NCBI RefSeq assembly: GCF_009712035.1
Contig: NZ_VILB01000014.1
Coordinates: forward strand, 398,086 to 462,085
Direction of reading: 5' to 3'
DNA from: Anabaena sp. UHCC 0187
GTDB taxonomy: Bacteria > Cyanobacteriota > Cyanobacteriia > Cyanobacteriales > Nostocaceae
Length of the DNA stretch: 64,000 bases
Positions 1 to 10,300 of this stretch are shown here, one piece after another (position 1 is the stretch's first letter; the number at the start of each line of letters is the position of its first letter). The notes under the pieces were generated by a model, which saw nothing but the letters and a program-made list of their open reading frames with translations, was not told the DNA's origin and did no database searches. The translations under genes were made by a program, and so were the position numbers.

Positions 1-175
1 CTACTTTAACTCTATCGGCAATGTTTTCCGCCGGAATGCTATTGTACCTTTCTAAATAGGACATAAGACTTCTTTGTTTTTTTGTGTTATTTCTGGAATC
101 AACTACTATTAGCTTTCTGGATGAACTTAAATAAATATCAATTACTGAGTTTGTAGACCTGATTTGACAACGCAG
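1..175 (-). CDS. Possible partial coding sequence running off the left edge
   Basis: The minus-strand frame is open from the in-frame stop at 176-178 to the window edge, about 58 codons. The only ATG is at 62-64, preceded by a weak AAGAAG. Residues upstream of that ATG (ending ...LIVVDSRNNTKKQRSL) also read like protein, so either the true start is non-ATG or the 5' end is damaged. I do not recognise the family, and too little is visible to assign a role. Confidence 0.25.
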   Translation of the reverse strand, partial: MRCQIRSTNSVIDIYLSSSRKLIVVDSRNNTKKQRSLMSYLERYNSIPAENIADRVKV

Positions 176-186
176 TTAATTTTTAC

Positions 187-585
187 CTAAGAAACAGAAT
201 CTACATCATGAATTGTTCCCACAATGATTTTCCAGCGCTCGTCTACTTTACGCATGGTATAAGTAAATCCAAAGCTAGTTAGTAGTTTATTATCTTTGGT
301 GTAGCGGGTGGCAACTGCACTAACTACGGCTAGATTATCACTGAGTAATTTAACTTTAAGAGGACCAGTTTCACTTCTACCATAGTTTTGTTTTTTTAAA
401 TCACCTACGATTTTTGTAAAAACAATCCACAGTTTGAAGCCATTGGTAATAGTGACTGCTGTTTCTGGTGTAATTAGTATTGATGGATAGTGATAAAATG
501 GATCTAATATACTAGGCTTAAGCTTGGCAAATGCCTCGTTGTATTCGGCAATTGTTTCTATTACCTTTTTCGTTTCATCTTGCAT
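187..585 (-). CDS. SnoaL/NTF2-like small protein
   Basis: This 132-residue protein looks like a nuclear-transport-factor-2/SnoaL-like cone fold. It has an N-terminal helix (ETKKVIETIAEYNEAF), a middle beta region, and a C-terminal strand pair with FTYTMRKVDERWKIIVGTIHD, the usual end of DUF4440/SnoaL-like proteins. A longer reading to 627 is possible, but the ATG at 583-585 has AGAGGA eight bases upstream, so I take that start. There is no signal peptide or membrane segment. Members of this fold are small-molecule binding or isomerase-like domains, and the substrate cannot be told from the sequence. No gene is close enough on the same strand to suggest an operon. Confidence 0.6.
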   Translation of the reverse strand: MQDETKKVIETIAEYNEAFAKLKPSILDPFYHYPSILITPETAVTITNGFKLWIVFTKIVGDLKKQNYGRSETGPLKVKLLSDNLAVVSAVATRYTKDNKLLTSFGFTYTMRKVDERWKIIVGTIHDVDSVS

Positions 586-627
586 AGAAATATCCTCTGG
601 AACTGATTTTTGACATAGTGTAAGCAC

Positions 628-1066
628 GCGCTAACTTTTGCTAAGTTCAATCACAGCAAATTGATAGTACACAATGGCGATTTTATCGAACAGAATTCAG
701 GAGTCAGAATTCTTAAATGTTTTCTGTGCCAGTGGTGGATGAATAAACGGCGTTTTTGCACCCCCACCAAATATACGATTTGGTGGTCTTTAATCAGTCG
801 CAGGTCTGTACCTTGCTTCCCGCAAGGTATCCTCGACGGATTGATTCTGACTCCTGGCTACTGACTCCTTCTTCAAATTGGTATTTTCAAGATCTTTGGT
901 TAAGTAGAACTAAATACAATCTGATGGATACAATACATCAACAAACACCAGTTTTTTCTAAAAAAAAGTTAAATTATGTGAATTTACTTAAATATGAACT
1001 TTAATTACAGAATAGGGACAAAAACCACCATTCTATGATTTTGCCCTCTGTGCCTAAAAAATAATC
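628..1066. other. Intergenic region without a recognisable gene
   Basis: About 440 bases between the SnoaL-like gene and the ctaB terminator. It holds short hairpins (an inverted CACCAAAT pair near 766-786 and an ACCTTGC/GCAAGGT pair near 810-830) and decayed GGAGTCAG-type heptamers near 700 and 845-875. The open frames here are short, overlapping and of odd composition. I read it as repeat debris. Confidence 0.5.
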
Positions 1067-1099
1067 AGATCCCTGACTTCTCAAAGAAGTCAGGGATCT
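1067..1099 (-). terminator. Hairpin terminator after ctaB
   Basis: A perfect 15-bp inverted repeat (AGATCCCTGACTTCT) with a 3-nt loop lies 23 bases past the ctaB stop. On the minus strand it is followed by a T-rich tract, as in an intrinsic terminator. A copy of the same arms with a longer loop occurs at 49064-49127, so this terminator is also a dispersed palindrome. Confidence 0.6.
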
Positions 1100-1122
1100 T
1101 TATCTCTATCTCCTGAGTATTA

Positions 1123-2061
1123 TTACCAGTGCAATTGGTTAAGCAAATGATGAGTAATTGGTAAACTATCCACCACCATTGCCAAACACAACAGCATCAT
1201 GTAGGAAATGGAATACAAAAATAATTCCCGTGCTATGGTTTTATCTTCGGGATTTTGCAACAACCGCCAAGACTTATGCACAAATACCCCACCTAAAGTC
1301 AAGGCAATAACAGCATAGACAATCCCGCTGGCGTGTAATGGATAAAACAGAAAGATAGTAGCAGTGACAGTAATTACCGTATAAAACCAAATTTGTCTTA
1401 CAGTTGCTTTATCACCCGCTACCACAGGTAACATTGGTATACCTACCTTAGCATAATCATCACTAATCATTAAAGCCAAAGCCCAAAAATGGGGAGGTGT
1501 CCACAAAAAGACAATGGCAAAAATTAGCCATGCAGACCAGCTTAAAGTGTCTGTCACCGCTGCCCAACCGACTAAAGCGGGAATTGCCCCTGCTGCACCA
1601 CCAATAACGATATTTTGAGTGCTATGGCGTTTGAGCCAGTGAGTATAGACTAAAACATAGAAAATGATGCCAGAAAAGGCTAAAAATGCGGCTAGAAGAT
1701 TGGCAAAAACGGTGAGGAGTGTAAAAGAAAGTACAGCCAGAGCGATCGCAAAAAGTAAAGCATCACGGGGTTGGATCTTCCCAGCCGGAATGGGACGGTT
1801 GCGTGTCCGCTCCATATCATAATCTATATCTCTGTCATAGATACAGTTAATAGTTTGGGCGCTGGCTGCTGCTAAAGTTCCGCCAATCATTGTAATAATT
1901 AACAACCAGGGATCTACCTCACCTTTGGCAGCTATCCACATACTCCCAGCAGTAGTAATTAAGAGCAGGGGAATAATCCGGGGTTTGGTTAGCTGGTAGT
2001 AACTTTGAACGACTTGGAGAAATGTGTCGTGGTGACGACGAGAGACATTAGTCTCAATCAT
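1123..2061 (-). CDS. ctaB: Protoheme IX farnesyltransferase (heme O synthase)
   Basis: CtaB attaches a farnesyl group to protoheme IX to give heme O, the first dedicated step to heme A of cytochrome oxidase. The 312-residue length is normal for this UbiA-superfamily membrane enzyme. Both prenyl-diphosphate/Mg binding signatures are visible: [19 protein letters not shown] near residues 75-95 and [16 protein letters not shown] near 205-220. Hydrophobic segments for about eight to nine helices follow each other along the chain. It lies just downstream of ctaA on the same strand, and both are divergent from coxB-coxA-coxC, so heme A synthesis and the oxidase are encoded together. The ctaA-ctaB gap contains a heptamer array. 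Confidence 0.93.
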   Translation of the reverse strand: MIETNVSRRHHDTFLQVVQSYYQLTKPRIIPLLLITTAGSMWIAAKGEVDPWLLIITMIGGTLAAASAQTINCIYDRDIDYDMERTRNRPIPAGKIQPRDALLFAIALAVLSFTLLTVFANLLAAFLAFSGIIFYVLVYTHWLKRHSTQNIVIGGAAGAIPALVGWAAVTDTLSWSAWLIFAIVFLWTPPHFWALALMISDDYAKVGIPMLPVVAGDKATVRQIWFYTVITVTATIFLFYPLHASGIVYAVIALTLGGVFVHKSWRLLQNPEDKTIARELFLYSISYMMLLCLAMVVDSLPITHHLLNQLHW

Positions 2062-2107
2062 GTTGGGTCTTTTTCCTTATTTTTCAAGAACTGGTCAGCA
2101 AACCGCT

Positions 2108-2147
<40 letters not shown>

Positions 2148-2172
2148 AAGAGGAAGAAGGAGTAAAACTGGC

Positions 2173-3099
2173 TTACTGTATTTGTGACTTAGGAAGTACA
2201 CCATCCCGCAGTGATAAGACTGTAAATACTACCAAAGTACCCAATAAAGTCGCACCGATAGCTTGGTGAGAAACAGTGAGAGGTTCAACTTGTAAATGTA
2301 AACGGAAAGTAGCCACACCCAAAAGGAGTTGTAAAATCAACAAGCCACCAGCCAGATTTGCCAGTTTTCGCAAAGCCGGATGCAGTGCTGGTGTCCGCCA
2401 AGAAATTAAAACAACTGCTAAAGTAGCTATGGTTGGCGGTACTAACCCAAAAATATGACTGTACATGACATCACAAAGTTGTTCCCCTGCCAAACATTGG
2501 TGTAAAGCCCAGCGAGATCCCACTAAAGCACCTAATAAACTTTGCAAGTAGACAAAAATGGCAGCAATTAAACCCACCCAAGGCAACTTTCCTACCGTTC
2601 CCGTTCCTTGATAGGGAGTTAAACTTGTACCGATAATTAACAACGTAGTGAAAAATAGTAACGCTGTTCCTAAATGGGCGGTAACGATATCAAACCGCAA
2701 CAATTGAGTTACAGTCAGTCCTCCCAAAATCCCTTGGAAGACAATTAAAAACAGGGCAAATGTGGATGCCCAAGGTAGCCACTTGGGTAAGGAAAGACGA
2801 TGCCACCAGGATAAACCGCAAAGAGCGATCGCACTAAAGCCAATTAAAGCTGCATCCAGGCGATGAAACCACTCCAAAAACACTTGGAAATTCATTTGCT
2901 TGGCTGGAACTAACTCCCCATAGCACAAAGGCCAATCAGGGCAAGCAAGTCCAGCATTCATGACGCGGGTAGCACTGCCTATAGCCATCAAAATTAAGGT
3001 GGCTACGCATATCTTCCATACCAAGCGACGAATCATCTCCTGGGGTTGTTGTGCTACTGTGGCCGCTTTATTTTGTTGTTCTAGGACAAATTCGTTCAT
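2173..3099 (-). CDS. ctaA: Heme A synthase
   Basis: CtaA/COX15 oxidises the C8 methyl of heme O to a formyl group, giving heme A. The protein has eight predicted membrane helices. Four heme-ligand histidine regions are visible (EWFHRLDA, VTAHLGTALLF, WALHQCLAG and VSHQAIGATLL), as is the paired-cysteine loop ACPDWPLC near residues 50-60. The frame is open to 3162, but the ATG at 3097-3099 has GAAGG upstream and fits the family N-terminus, giving 308 residues. It is probably cotranscribed with ctaB. Confidence 0.92.
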   Translation of the reverse strand: MNEFVLEQQNKAATVAQQPQEMIRRLVWKICVATLILMAIGSATRVMNAGLACPDWPLCYGELVPAKQMNFQVFLEWFHRLDAALIGFSAIALCGLSWWHRLSLPKWLPWASTFALFLIVFQGILGGLTVTQLLRFDIVTAHLGTALLFFTTLLIIGTSLTPYQGTGTVGKLPWVGLIAAIFVYLQSLLGALVGSRWALHQCLAGEQLCDVMYSHIFGLVPPTIATLAVVLISWRTPALHPALRKLANLAGGLLILQLLLGVATFRLHLQVEPLTVSHQAIGATLLGTLVVFTVLSLRDGVLPKSQIQ

Positions 3100-3515
3100 T
3101 AACAATACCTTCGGACCGCTTGTGCTGGAAATTGAAAATTTTCTATTTTGATTTAGTACCAACTTCTACTCACCCTAACCTATAGGTCAGAATATAGAAA
3201 TCAGCTTTCCCTTATACTTTGGATCACTTTAGCTAGTTTTAGCTGTAAGATTTCGTGCTGTTTTGTAGCTGGGAATAATTGAACAATGATAATTAATGGA
3301 AATTTCCACAAATTTTTTGCCTAATTGTCATCTAACCTGGGCAATACAACTTATCTCCCTTGTACTCAAAATTGTGATCTTAATCAAAAAAATTAATAAA
3401 GATTTCAGACCAACGGATACTATATCTCATAGCCTGCACTACCTTAGTAGGTGGAGTTACTTTAATAAGTGAAGTAACTTGCAGGTAAAGTAGTCAATTC
3501 ATCACCAAATCAGCC
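3100..3515. other. Divergent promoter region between ctaA and coxB
   Basis: About 415 AT-rich bases separate the divergent ctaA and coxB starts and should hold both promoters. I see no gene. The best candidate site is the GTA-N8-TAC element at 3447-3460, listed separately. A TTACTT/AAGTAA inverted pair lies next to it at 3457-3478. Confidence 0.5.
3447..3460 (+). promoter_or_regulatory. Candidate NtcA-binding site upstream of coxB
   Basis: The sequence is GTA, eight bases, TAC, an exact match to the NtcA consensus of cyanobacteria. A TAAAGT hexamer, matching the TAN3T -10 form, begins 25 bases after it at 3486, close to the usual 22-23. The site lies 56 bases before the coxB GTG start. A match of this length can occur by chance, so this is a candidate only. 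Confidence 0.35.
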
Positions 3516-4487
3516 GTGAAAATTCCAAATGCAATCTGGACATTACTCATTGGCATTGTCCTCACCCTCACCAGTCTCTGGTACGGTCAAAATCATAGTC
3601 TGTTACCTGTAGCGGCCTCCGATGAAGCCCCCTTGGTAGATGGTCTATTCAACACGATGATGACTGTTTCTACGGGCATATTTTTGATCGTTGAAGGTGT
3701 ATTAATTTATGCCGTCGTTAGATATCGTCGCCGGGCTGGTGACAATGAAGATGGGCCAGCAATTGAAGGTAATGTGCCTCTAGAGATACTCTGGACGGCG
3801 ATCCCCGCAATTATCGTTATCGGTATTTCTCTCTACAGTTTTGATGTATATAACAACATGGGCGGTTTTGATCCCCATTCGGCTCATGCTGCACCTGCAC
3901 CAATGACGGAAAGTGCCATGAATATGCCGGGAATGGCAATGGCTGTAAGTTTCAGCGATAAAGAACCACCTGTACAGGTATCACAGTTAGATAAAAAGTC
4001 TGATGCAGTTAGCAAACCAGCAGAATTAACCATTAACGTCTCTGGAATGCAATATGCTTGGTTATTTACCTATCCAGATAATGACGTAACAACGGGTGAA
4101 TTGCATTTACCCATTGGCAAAACGGTGGAAATCAACATGACAGCCAGTGATGTCATCCACGCCTTTTGGATTCCAGAATTTCGGGTGAAACAGGATGCCA
4201 TTCCTGGTAGAGAAACCCATTTGCGTTTTACCCCCAGAAAAGCGGGTGATTATGACCTAATTTGTGCTGAACTGTGTGGCCCTTACCACGGGGTGATGAA
4301 AAGCCAAGTAGTTGTGGAGACACAGGAAGCTTTTGATAGTTGGATGCAAGAACAGCTACTTGCTAGTAAAGATATTCCCAATCAAGCGGTAGCGATGAAT
4401 TCCATGGCCATGACTGCTGATGAATTTCTCTCTCCTTACACTCAGGATATGGGCATTCACTCAGAAATTCTGCATCAAATTAAGTAG
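3516..4487 (+). CDS. coxB: Cytochrome c oxidase subunit II
   Basis: This subunit carries the binuclear CuA centre that accepts electrons from cytochrome c or plastocyanin. The 323-residue protein has an N-terminal signal-anchor segment and a second membrane helix around residue 85-105. A Met/Ala-rich insert follows near 125-150, and the C-terminal part is a cupredoxin domain. CuA ligands are present: His215 in DVIHAFWIPEF and Cys250, Glu252, Cys254, His258 and Met261 in CAELCGPYHGVM. It is therefore a genuine cytochrome oxidase and not a quinol oxidase. Translation probably starts at the GTG; no strong ribosome-binding site is seen. It is the first gene of coxB-coxA-coxC. Confidence 0.93.
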   Translation: MKIPNAIWTLLIGIVLTLTSLWYGQNHSLLPVAASDEAPLVDGLFNTMMTVSTGIFLIVEGVLIYAVVRYRRRAGDNEDGPAIEGNVPLEILWTAIPAIIVIGISLYSFDVYNNMGGFDPHSAHAAPAPMTESAMNMPGMAMAVSFSDKEPPVQVSQLDKKSDAVSKPAELTINVSGMQYAWLFTYPDNDVTTGELHLPIGKTVEINMTASDVIHAFWIPEFRVKQDAIPGRETHLRFTPRKAGDYDLICAELCGPYHGVMKSQVVVETQEAFDSWMQEQLLASKDIPNQAVAMNSMAMTADEFLSPYTQDMGIHSEILHQIK

Positions 4488-4555
4488 TTTAGGAATTACA
4501 ACAGTTGCAGCAGTTACAAAAAAAGATTTTGAACCTTTAAGTTATACATTCATGC

Positions 4556-4593
4556 AGGCAGGGGAAGCAGGGGAGGTAGGGGAAGCAGGGGGA
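4556..4593. repeat. Purine-rich tandem repeat
   Basis: Imperfect short repeats of GCAGGGGA/GGTAGGGGAA type between coxB and coxA, just before the heptamer array at 4624-4677. Confidence 0.6.
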
Positions 4594-4623
4594 GAAATTT
4601 CTGTCTTCTTTCTTCCTTCTCAA

Positions 4624-4677
<54 letters not shown>

Positions 4678-4686
4678 TTTTAAAAT

Positions 4687-6360
4687 ATGACACAAGCACA
4701 GTTACAAGAAACGGATAATAGCCCCAAACCTACGGAAGAACACCAGGAAAGGCATTGGTATGACTTTTTTGGTTTTAGTACAGACCATAAGGTGATTGGG
4801 ATTCAATATCTAGTCACTTCCTTTGTTTTTTACTGCATTGGCGGCGTAATGGCTGATTTAGTGCGGACAGAATTACGGACTCCAGAGGTGGATTTTGTCA
4901 CGCCTGAAGTTTACAACAGCCTGTTTACCCTCCATGCAACAATCATGATTTTCTTGTGGATTGTACCCACGGGGGCAGGATTTGCCAACTATTTGATCCC
5001 GCTGATGATTGGGGCGAGAGATATGGCATTCCCGCGCCTCAATGCTGTGGCTTTTTGGATGGTTCCCCCGGCAGGTGTGTTACTGGTTGCTAGTTTAGCG
5101 GTAGGTGATGCCCCTGATGCTGGTTGGACTTCCTACCCGCCTCTGAGTTTGGTAACAGGCCAGGTGGGTGAGGGGATTTGGATTATGAGTGTCTTGCTTT
5201 TGGGGACTTCTTCGATTTTGGGGGCGATTAATTTTCTCGTCACCATTTGGAAGATGCGTGTTCCTAGTATGGGCATCTATCAAATGCCCTTGTTTTGCTG
5301 GGCAATGGTGGCAACTTCGGCTTTGGTGCTGGTATCTACTCCAGTATTAGCTGCGGCTTTGATTTTGTTGGGTTTTGATTTGTTGGCAGGAACAAACTTC
5401 TTTAACCCTTCTGGGGGCGGAGATCCTGTTGTTTACCAGCATATGTTCTGGTTCTATTCTCACCCGGCGGTTTATATTATGATTTTGCCTTTCTTTGGGG
5501 CAATTTCGGAAATTCTGCCAATTCATGCCCGGAAACCGATTTTTGGCTATAAAGCGATCGCTTTTTCATCCCTAGCTATCAGCTTTTTAGGGTTAATCGT
5601 TTGGGCGCACCATATGTTTACCAGTGGTGTCCCCCCTTGGTTGCGGATGTTTTTCATGATCACCACCATGATCATTGCTGTTCCCACTGGAATTAAAATT
5701 TTCGGTTGGTTAGCAACTCTCTGGGGTGGCAAAATCCGCTTCACTAGTGCCATGTTATTTGCTATCGGCTTTTTAGCAACTTTTGTGATTGGTGGTATTA
5801 GTGGGGTAATGTTGGCCGCTGTTCCTTTTGATATTCACGTTCACGATACTTACTTTGTGGTGGCACATCTCCACTATGTTTTGTTTGGTGGAAGTGTGTT
5901 AGGGATTTTTGCGGCTATTTACCACTGGTTCCCGAAAATGACGGGACGGAAACTGAACGAATTTTGGGGTCAAGTGCATTTTGCCTTAACCATGATTGGT
6001 TTAAATATGACTTTCTTACCCATGCACAAGCTGGGATTGATGGGCATGAACCGCCGGATTGCTGAATATGATCCCAAATTCACGACTTTAAATGAAATCT
6101 GTACCTACGGATCTTATATATTGGCGGTTTCGACGTTACCATTTATCATCAATGCGGTTTGGTGTTGGTTCTATGGGGAAAAAGCGGGAAATAATCCTTG
6201 GCAAGCGCTGACTCTGGAATGGATGACTTCTTCTCCTCCCAGTATTGAGAATTTTGAAACTCTTCCGGTTTTGACTACTGGCCCCTACGATTACGGGGTG
6301 AGTCAGGAAAGGATTGAAACTGAAGCTGTGTTAACTCCCCAAACTGAATCAGCACTTTAA
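4687..6360 (+). CDS. coxA: Cytochrome c oxidase subunit I
   Basis: This is the catalytic subunit, which reduces O2 to water at the heme a3-CuB site and pumps protons. Its 557 residues give twelve membrane helices. The heme a His is in FTLHATIMIFLW. The CuB His and cross-linked Tyr are in FYSHPAVYIMILP, the two further CuB His are in WAHHMFTSG, and the heme a3 and heme a His are in HDTYFVVAHLHYVLFGG. The family is unambiguous. It lies in the order coxB-coxA-coxC. A dispersed CGCAGAGG repeat follows it before coxC. Confidence 0.96.
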   Translation: MTQAQLQETDNSPKPTEEHQERHWYDFFGFSTDHKVIGIQYLVTSFVFYCIGGVMADLVRTELRTPEVDFVTPEVYNSLFTLHATIMIFLWIVPTGAGFANYLIPLMIGARDMAFPRLNAVAFWMVPPAGVLLVASLAVGDAPDAGWTSYPPLSLVTGQVGEGIWIMSVLLLGTSSILGAINFLVTIWKMRVPSMGIYQMPLFCWAMVATSALVLVSTPVLAAALILLGFDLLAGTNFFNPSGGGDPVVYQHMFWFYSHPAVYIMILPFFGAISEILPIHARKPIFGYKAIAFSSLAISFLGLIVWAHHMFTSGVPPWLRMFFMITTMIIAVPTGIKIFGWLATLWGGKIRFTSAMLFAIGFLATFVIGGISGVMLAAVPFDIHVHDTYFVVAHLHYVLFGGSVLGIFAAIYHWFPKMTGRKLNEFWGQVHFALTMIGLNMTFLPMHKLGLMGMNRRIAEYDPKFTTLNEICTYGSYILAVSTLPFIINAVWCWFYGEKAGNNPWQALTLEWMTSSPPSIENFETLPVLTTGPYDYGVSQERIETEAVLTPQTESAL

Positions 6361-6391
6361 AATCTGGTGTTGCTGAAATAAGGGAATTTTT

Positions 6392-6420
6392 CTCTCGCAG
6401 AGGCGCAGAGGCACGGAGAG
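6392..6420. repeat. Dispersed CGCAGAGG-type repeat
   Basis: A short tract of CGCAGAGGCGCAGAGGCAC form between coxA and coxC. Relatives occur at 10996-11025, 46226-46258 (inside a gene), 48257-48289 (inside a gene) and 53064-53096, in both orientations. Confidence 0.7.
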
Positions 6421-6426
6421 TAAGAG

Positions 6427-7104
6427 ATGGAATTTTTTACTTTTTCGGCAGCACCAAAAACTTTTGACCAATTACCAATTTTAAAATTTATGCAAGGTCA
6501 AATTATTGACACGGCGAAAACTGAATTAAGTCACCATGCGGGCGTTTCTCATCATGAGGAACATCCAGATCATCGTTTGACTGGTCTATTTATGTTCCTT
6601 GTGGCTGAAGGGATGATTTTTATGGGTTTGTTTGGTGCATACCTGACTTACCGTTCTACTATTCCGGTCTGGCCGCCGGTAGGGACACCGGATTTGGAAT
6701 TGTTGTTACCCACTGTGAATACTTCTATTTTGATAGCCAGCAGTTTTGTCATGCACAATGCTGATACGGCTATTAAAAAGAATGATACGAAAGGAATGCG
6801 GATTTGGTTAGCAATTACCGCAGTTATGGGGGCGATTTTTTTGGCAGGTCAGGTTTATGAATATACTCATTTGGAGTTTGGTCTGACTACCAATTTATTC
6901 GCTAGTACGTTTTATGTGTTGACTGGGTTTCACGGTTTGCACGTTACTATCGGCGTTTTAGCAATTTTAGCAGTTTTGTGGCGATCGCGTACTCCCGGAC
7001 ACTACAGCAATGAAAAACGATTCGGGATTGAAGCAGCGGAAATTTACTGGCATTTTGTAGACGTAATTTGGATTATTTTATTCGGATTACTCTATTTACT
7101 CTAG
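6427..7104 (+). CDS. coxC: Cytochrome c oxidase subunit III
   Basis: This 225-residue heme-copper oxidase subunit III has a shortened soluble N-terminus (about 55 residues with an HHEEHPDHR stretch) and five membrane helices. Conserved features include FLVAEGMIFMGLFGAYLTYR, TGFHGLHVTIG and the C-terminal YWHFVDVIWIILFGLLYLL. It supports stability and proton uptake of the complex and binds no redox metal. The ATG follows the purine-rich AGAGTAAGAG. It ends the cox operon and is followed by a strong terminator at 7149-7170. Confidence 0.95.
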   Translation: MEFFTFSAAPKTFDQLPILKFMQGQIIDTAKTELSHHAGVSHHEEHPDHRLTGLFMFLVAEGMIFMGLFGAYLTYRSTIPVWPPVGTPDLELLLPTVNTSILIASSFVMHNADTAIKKNDTKGMRIWLAITAVMGAIFLAGQVYEYTHLEFGLTTNLFASTFYVLTGFHGLHVTIGVLAILAVLWRSRTPGHYSNEKRFGIEAAEIYWHFVDVIWIILFGLLYLL

Positions 7105-7148
7105 GTATTTATTACTTGGTTGTTCACTCCACTCGAATAACCTACAGT

Positions 7149-7170
7149 CCCCCTTTTTGGGGGTTTTTTT
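7149..7170 (+). terminator. Rho-independent terminator of the cox operon
   Basis: CCCCC, a loop of five T, GGGGG and then seven T, 45 bases after the coxC stop. This is a textbook intrinsic terminator on the plus strand. Confidence 0.85.
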
Positions 7171-7203
7171 GTTTGTACTGATTATTCTTTATGGTATAAG
7201 TAA

Positions 7204-7289
7204 GTAGGTTGGGTTAAGCGACAGCGCAACCCAACATGATCAAAATTATCAAATATTTTGTTGGGTTTCCTTGCGTCAACCCAACCTAC
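7204..7289. repeat. 86-bp palindromic intergenic element
   Basis: Begins GTAGGTTGGGTT and ends with the complementary AACCCAACCTAC. A second inner pair (CAACCCAACA/TGTTGGGTT) means almost the whole stretch can fold into a long hairpin. It looks like a non-coding miniature element or stem-loop repeat lying between the cox terminator and the restriction gene. Confidence 0.7.
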
Positions 7290-7309
7290 AATATAAAGAT
7301 TTAAAATAA

Positions 7310-10300
7310 ATGAATTTACATAAAATGCAGCCCAGAGAATCATTAAATAAAGCCTTTCTCAAGGTTAAACCTAATAGAAATGAGATTGAGGATTTTAAAA
7401 AGAATCTGCAAGGTCTAATTGACAAAATTAATGAAGCTGAATCGGAGGAGTTTCATAAAAACCTAATTGGCGATTTTTTGAAGAACACATATTATGGTGC
7501 AAATCATTTTATTAATACTAAGGGACGAAATGATCTTGTTATTCATAATGGTAAAGATGCTAAAACCAGTGTTGGTGTAATTTTAGAATTTAAAAAACCA
7601 ACGAATAAAAGCGAAATGCTCAAAACTGATAATTTGAATACTAAAGCTTTTCAAGAATTGGTTTTATATTTTCTCAGAGAACGTTTAACAGAGAAAAATA
7701 TAGAAATTAAATATTTAATAGCTACTAATATTTATGAATGGTTTATTTTTGATGCAAATGATTTTGAAAAAGCATTTATTGAAAATAAAACTCTGGTTAA
7801 GCAATTTACGGATTTTGCAGAAGGAAGATTAACAAGTAAAAAAACAGATTTCTTTTATAAGGAAATTGCTCAACCTGCTATTGCGGAAATTCAAGAGCAA
7901 ATTCCCTTTACATATTTTGATATTCGAGAACATCAGGAATATTTACAACTTGGAGAAAATCCCCATGATCATAAATTAATTCCACTGTTTAAGTTATTTT
8001 CTCCAGAACATTTATTAAAATTACCTTTTGCTAATGATAGCAATACCCTTGACAAAGATTTTTATAGCGAATTATTACATATTATCGGTTTAACTGAAAT
8101 TAAAGACGGTGGTAAAAAACTCATTCAACGCAAAAAGGAAAATGAGAGAAATCCAGGTTCACTAATTGAAAATGCAATTATCCAACTTGATAGTTTAGAT
8201 AAAATTTCTCAACTGGAAAAACCCGAACAATTTGGAGAAACTTATCCAGAACAACTTTTTAACGTTGGTTTAGCATTAGCAATTACTTGGGTAAATAGAA
8301 TCCTGTTTCTGAAATTATTAGAAGCACAATTAATCAAATATAATAAAAATGATCTGTCTTTCGGATTTTTGAATTTAGAGAAAGTCCAAAATTATCATGA
8401 TCTTAACAGTCTTTTCTTCAGCGTATTAGCTCGCAAACAAAACGAAAGAAACGAAACTGTAAAAAAGATATTCTCTCATGTTCCTTATTTGAATAGTTCT
8501 TTATTTGAACCTACAGATATGGAACAACCAACTATTTTTATTCAGAATCTTAGAAATGAGAACCTAGAAATTTTCCCCGCGACTGTCTTAAAAGACAACA
8601 ACGGAAAAAAACGCATTGGTGAAATTAATGCTTTAGAATATCTATTTGAATTTCTCAACGCTTATGATTTTAGTAGTGAAAATGGGGAAGAAATTCAAGA
8701 GGAGAATAAAAGGTTAATTAATGCGTCTGTACTGGGTTTGATTTTCGAGAAAATTAACGGTTATAAAGATGGTTCTTTCTTTACTCCCGGTTTTATTACT
8801 ATGTATATGTGTCGGGAAACAATTAGAAGAGCGGTTATACAGAAGTTTAATGAAGTTAAAGGTTGGAATTGTGAAAGTATTGATGATTTATATGAAAAGA
8901 TAGAAGATAGAAAAGAAGCTAATACAATTATCAATAGTTTGAAAATATGTGATCCTGCTGTGGGTTCAGGACATTTTCTAGTTTCGGCTTTGAATGAAAT
9001 TATTGCGATTAAAAGCGAATTGAAGATTTTACTTGATAGGGAAGGTAAAAGATTAAAAGAATATGATATTGAAGTTGTCAATGATGAATTGATTGTGATT
9101 GATGATGAAAAGTTATTATTTGAATATAATCCTAAAAGCAAGGAAAGTCAACGAGTTCAAGAAACTCTCTTTCATGAAAAACAAACGATTATTGAAAACT
9201 GTTTATTTGGTGTAGATATAAATCCCAACTCTGTCAAAATATGTCGGTTGCGGTTATGGATTGAACTGTTGAAAAATGCTTATTATAGAACCTCTCCCCT
9301 AACCCCTCTCCTAGGAGGAGAGGGGGAAATGAGAGAATTGGAGACTTTACCGAATATTGATATTAATATTAAAGAGGGTAATTCTTTAATTAGTCAGTTT
9401 TCTTTAGATGCTGATTTGAGAACGGCTTTAAATAGAAATAAATACAGTATAGAAAGTTATAGAAATGCTGTCCAAACTTACCGCAATGCGGAAAATAAAG
9501 AGCAAAAGCGGGAAATGGAAAGATTGATTAATGATATTAAAGGTAATTTTAAAACAACATTACAAGCAAGTGATCCAAATAAAACTAAGTTAAGAAAATT
9601 AGAGGGTGAACTTTTTAATTTAGAGAATCAAATTTTGTTGTTTGAGGAAACTAAAGCTGAGAAAAAGACGCGGGAGAAAAAAATCGCTAAGTTAAATAAT
9701 GAGATTGATAAGTTACGGGTTGAGATTGAAGAAATAGAAGGTGGTAAGATTTATGAAAATGCTTTAGAATGGCGTTTTGAGTTTCCTGAAGTTTTGAATA
9801 ATGAGGGTGTGTTTGTCGGTTTTGATGTAGTAATTGGAAATCCTCCTTATGTACCATCTAAAAATTTATCTGAAAGAGAAAAAGCAATTTATTATGAAAA
9901 GTATAAAACTACAGAATATCAAATCAATACTTTTGGAATATTTAGCGAACTGGGAATAAATCTTTTAAAATTTAAAGGAAAACTTTGCTTGATAATTCCA
10001 AATTATTGGTTAGCAACTAAATATGATCAAAAGCTGAGAGAATTTCTATTTAAAGAGAATCAAACAACAGATATTATCAATATATATAGTATTTTTGAAA
10101 GTGCAGTAGTTGAAACATTATTATTGTTCTCAAATAAAGAATCAAATAATCAAGAAATACGTATCCGTAGTATTGATCGTGATCTTTCTACAATTGATAA
10201 GCGATTAGATGCAGTTATGTTTTCTAATTGGAGCTACGATGAAAAAATAGTTATTTCAAATTTAGATCCAGAACTAACCTTATCATTTGAAGACAAAATT

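Noticed and set aside
661-1004. Short plus-strand frames after the SnoaL-like gene
   Set aside because: They have odd composition, mutually overlapping frames, no ribosome-binding sites and repeat-derived sequence.
8761-9141. Minus-strand 126-codon frame inside the restriction gene
   Set aside because: Ser/Ile-rich shadow of an AT-rich gene. The plus-strand frame carries the methyltransferase motif I here.
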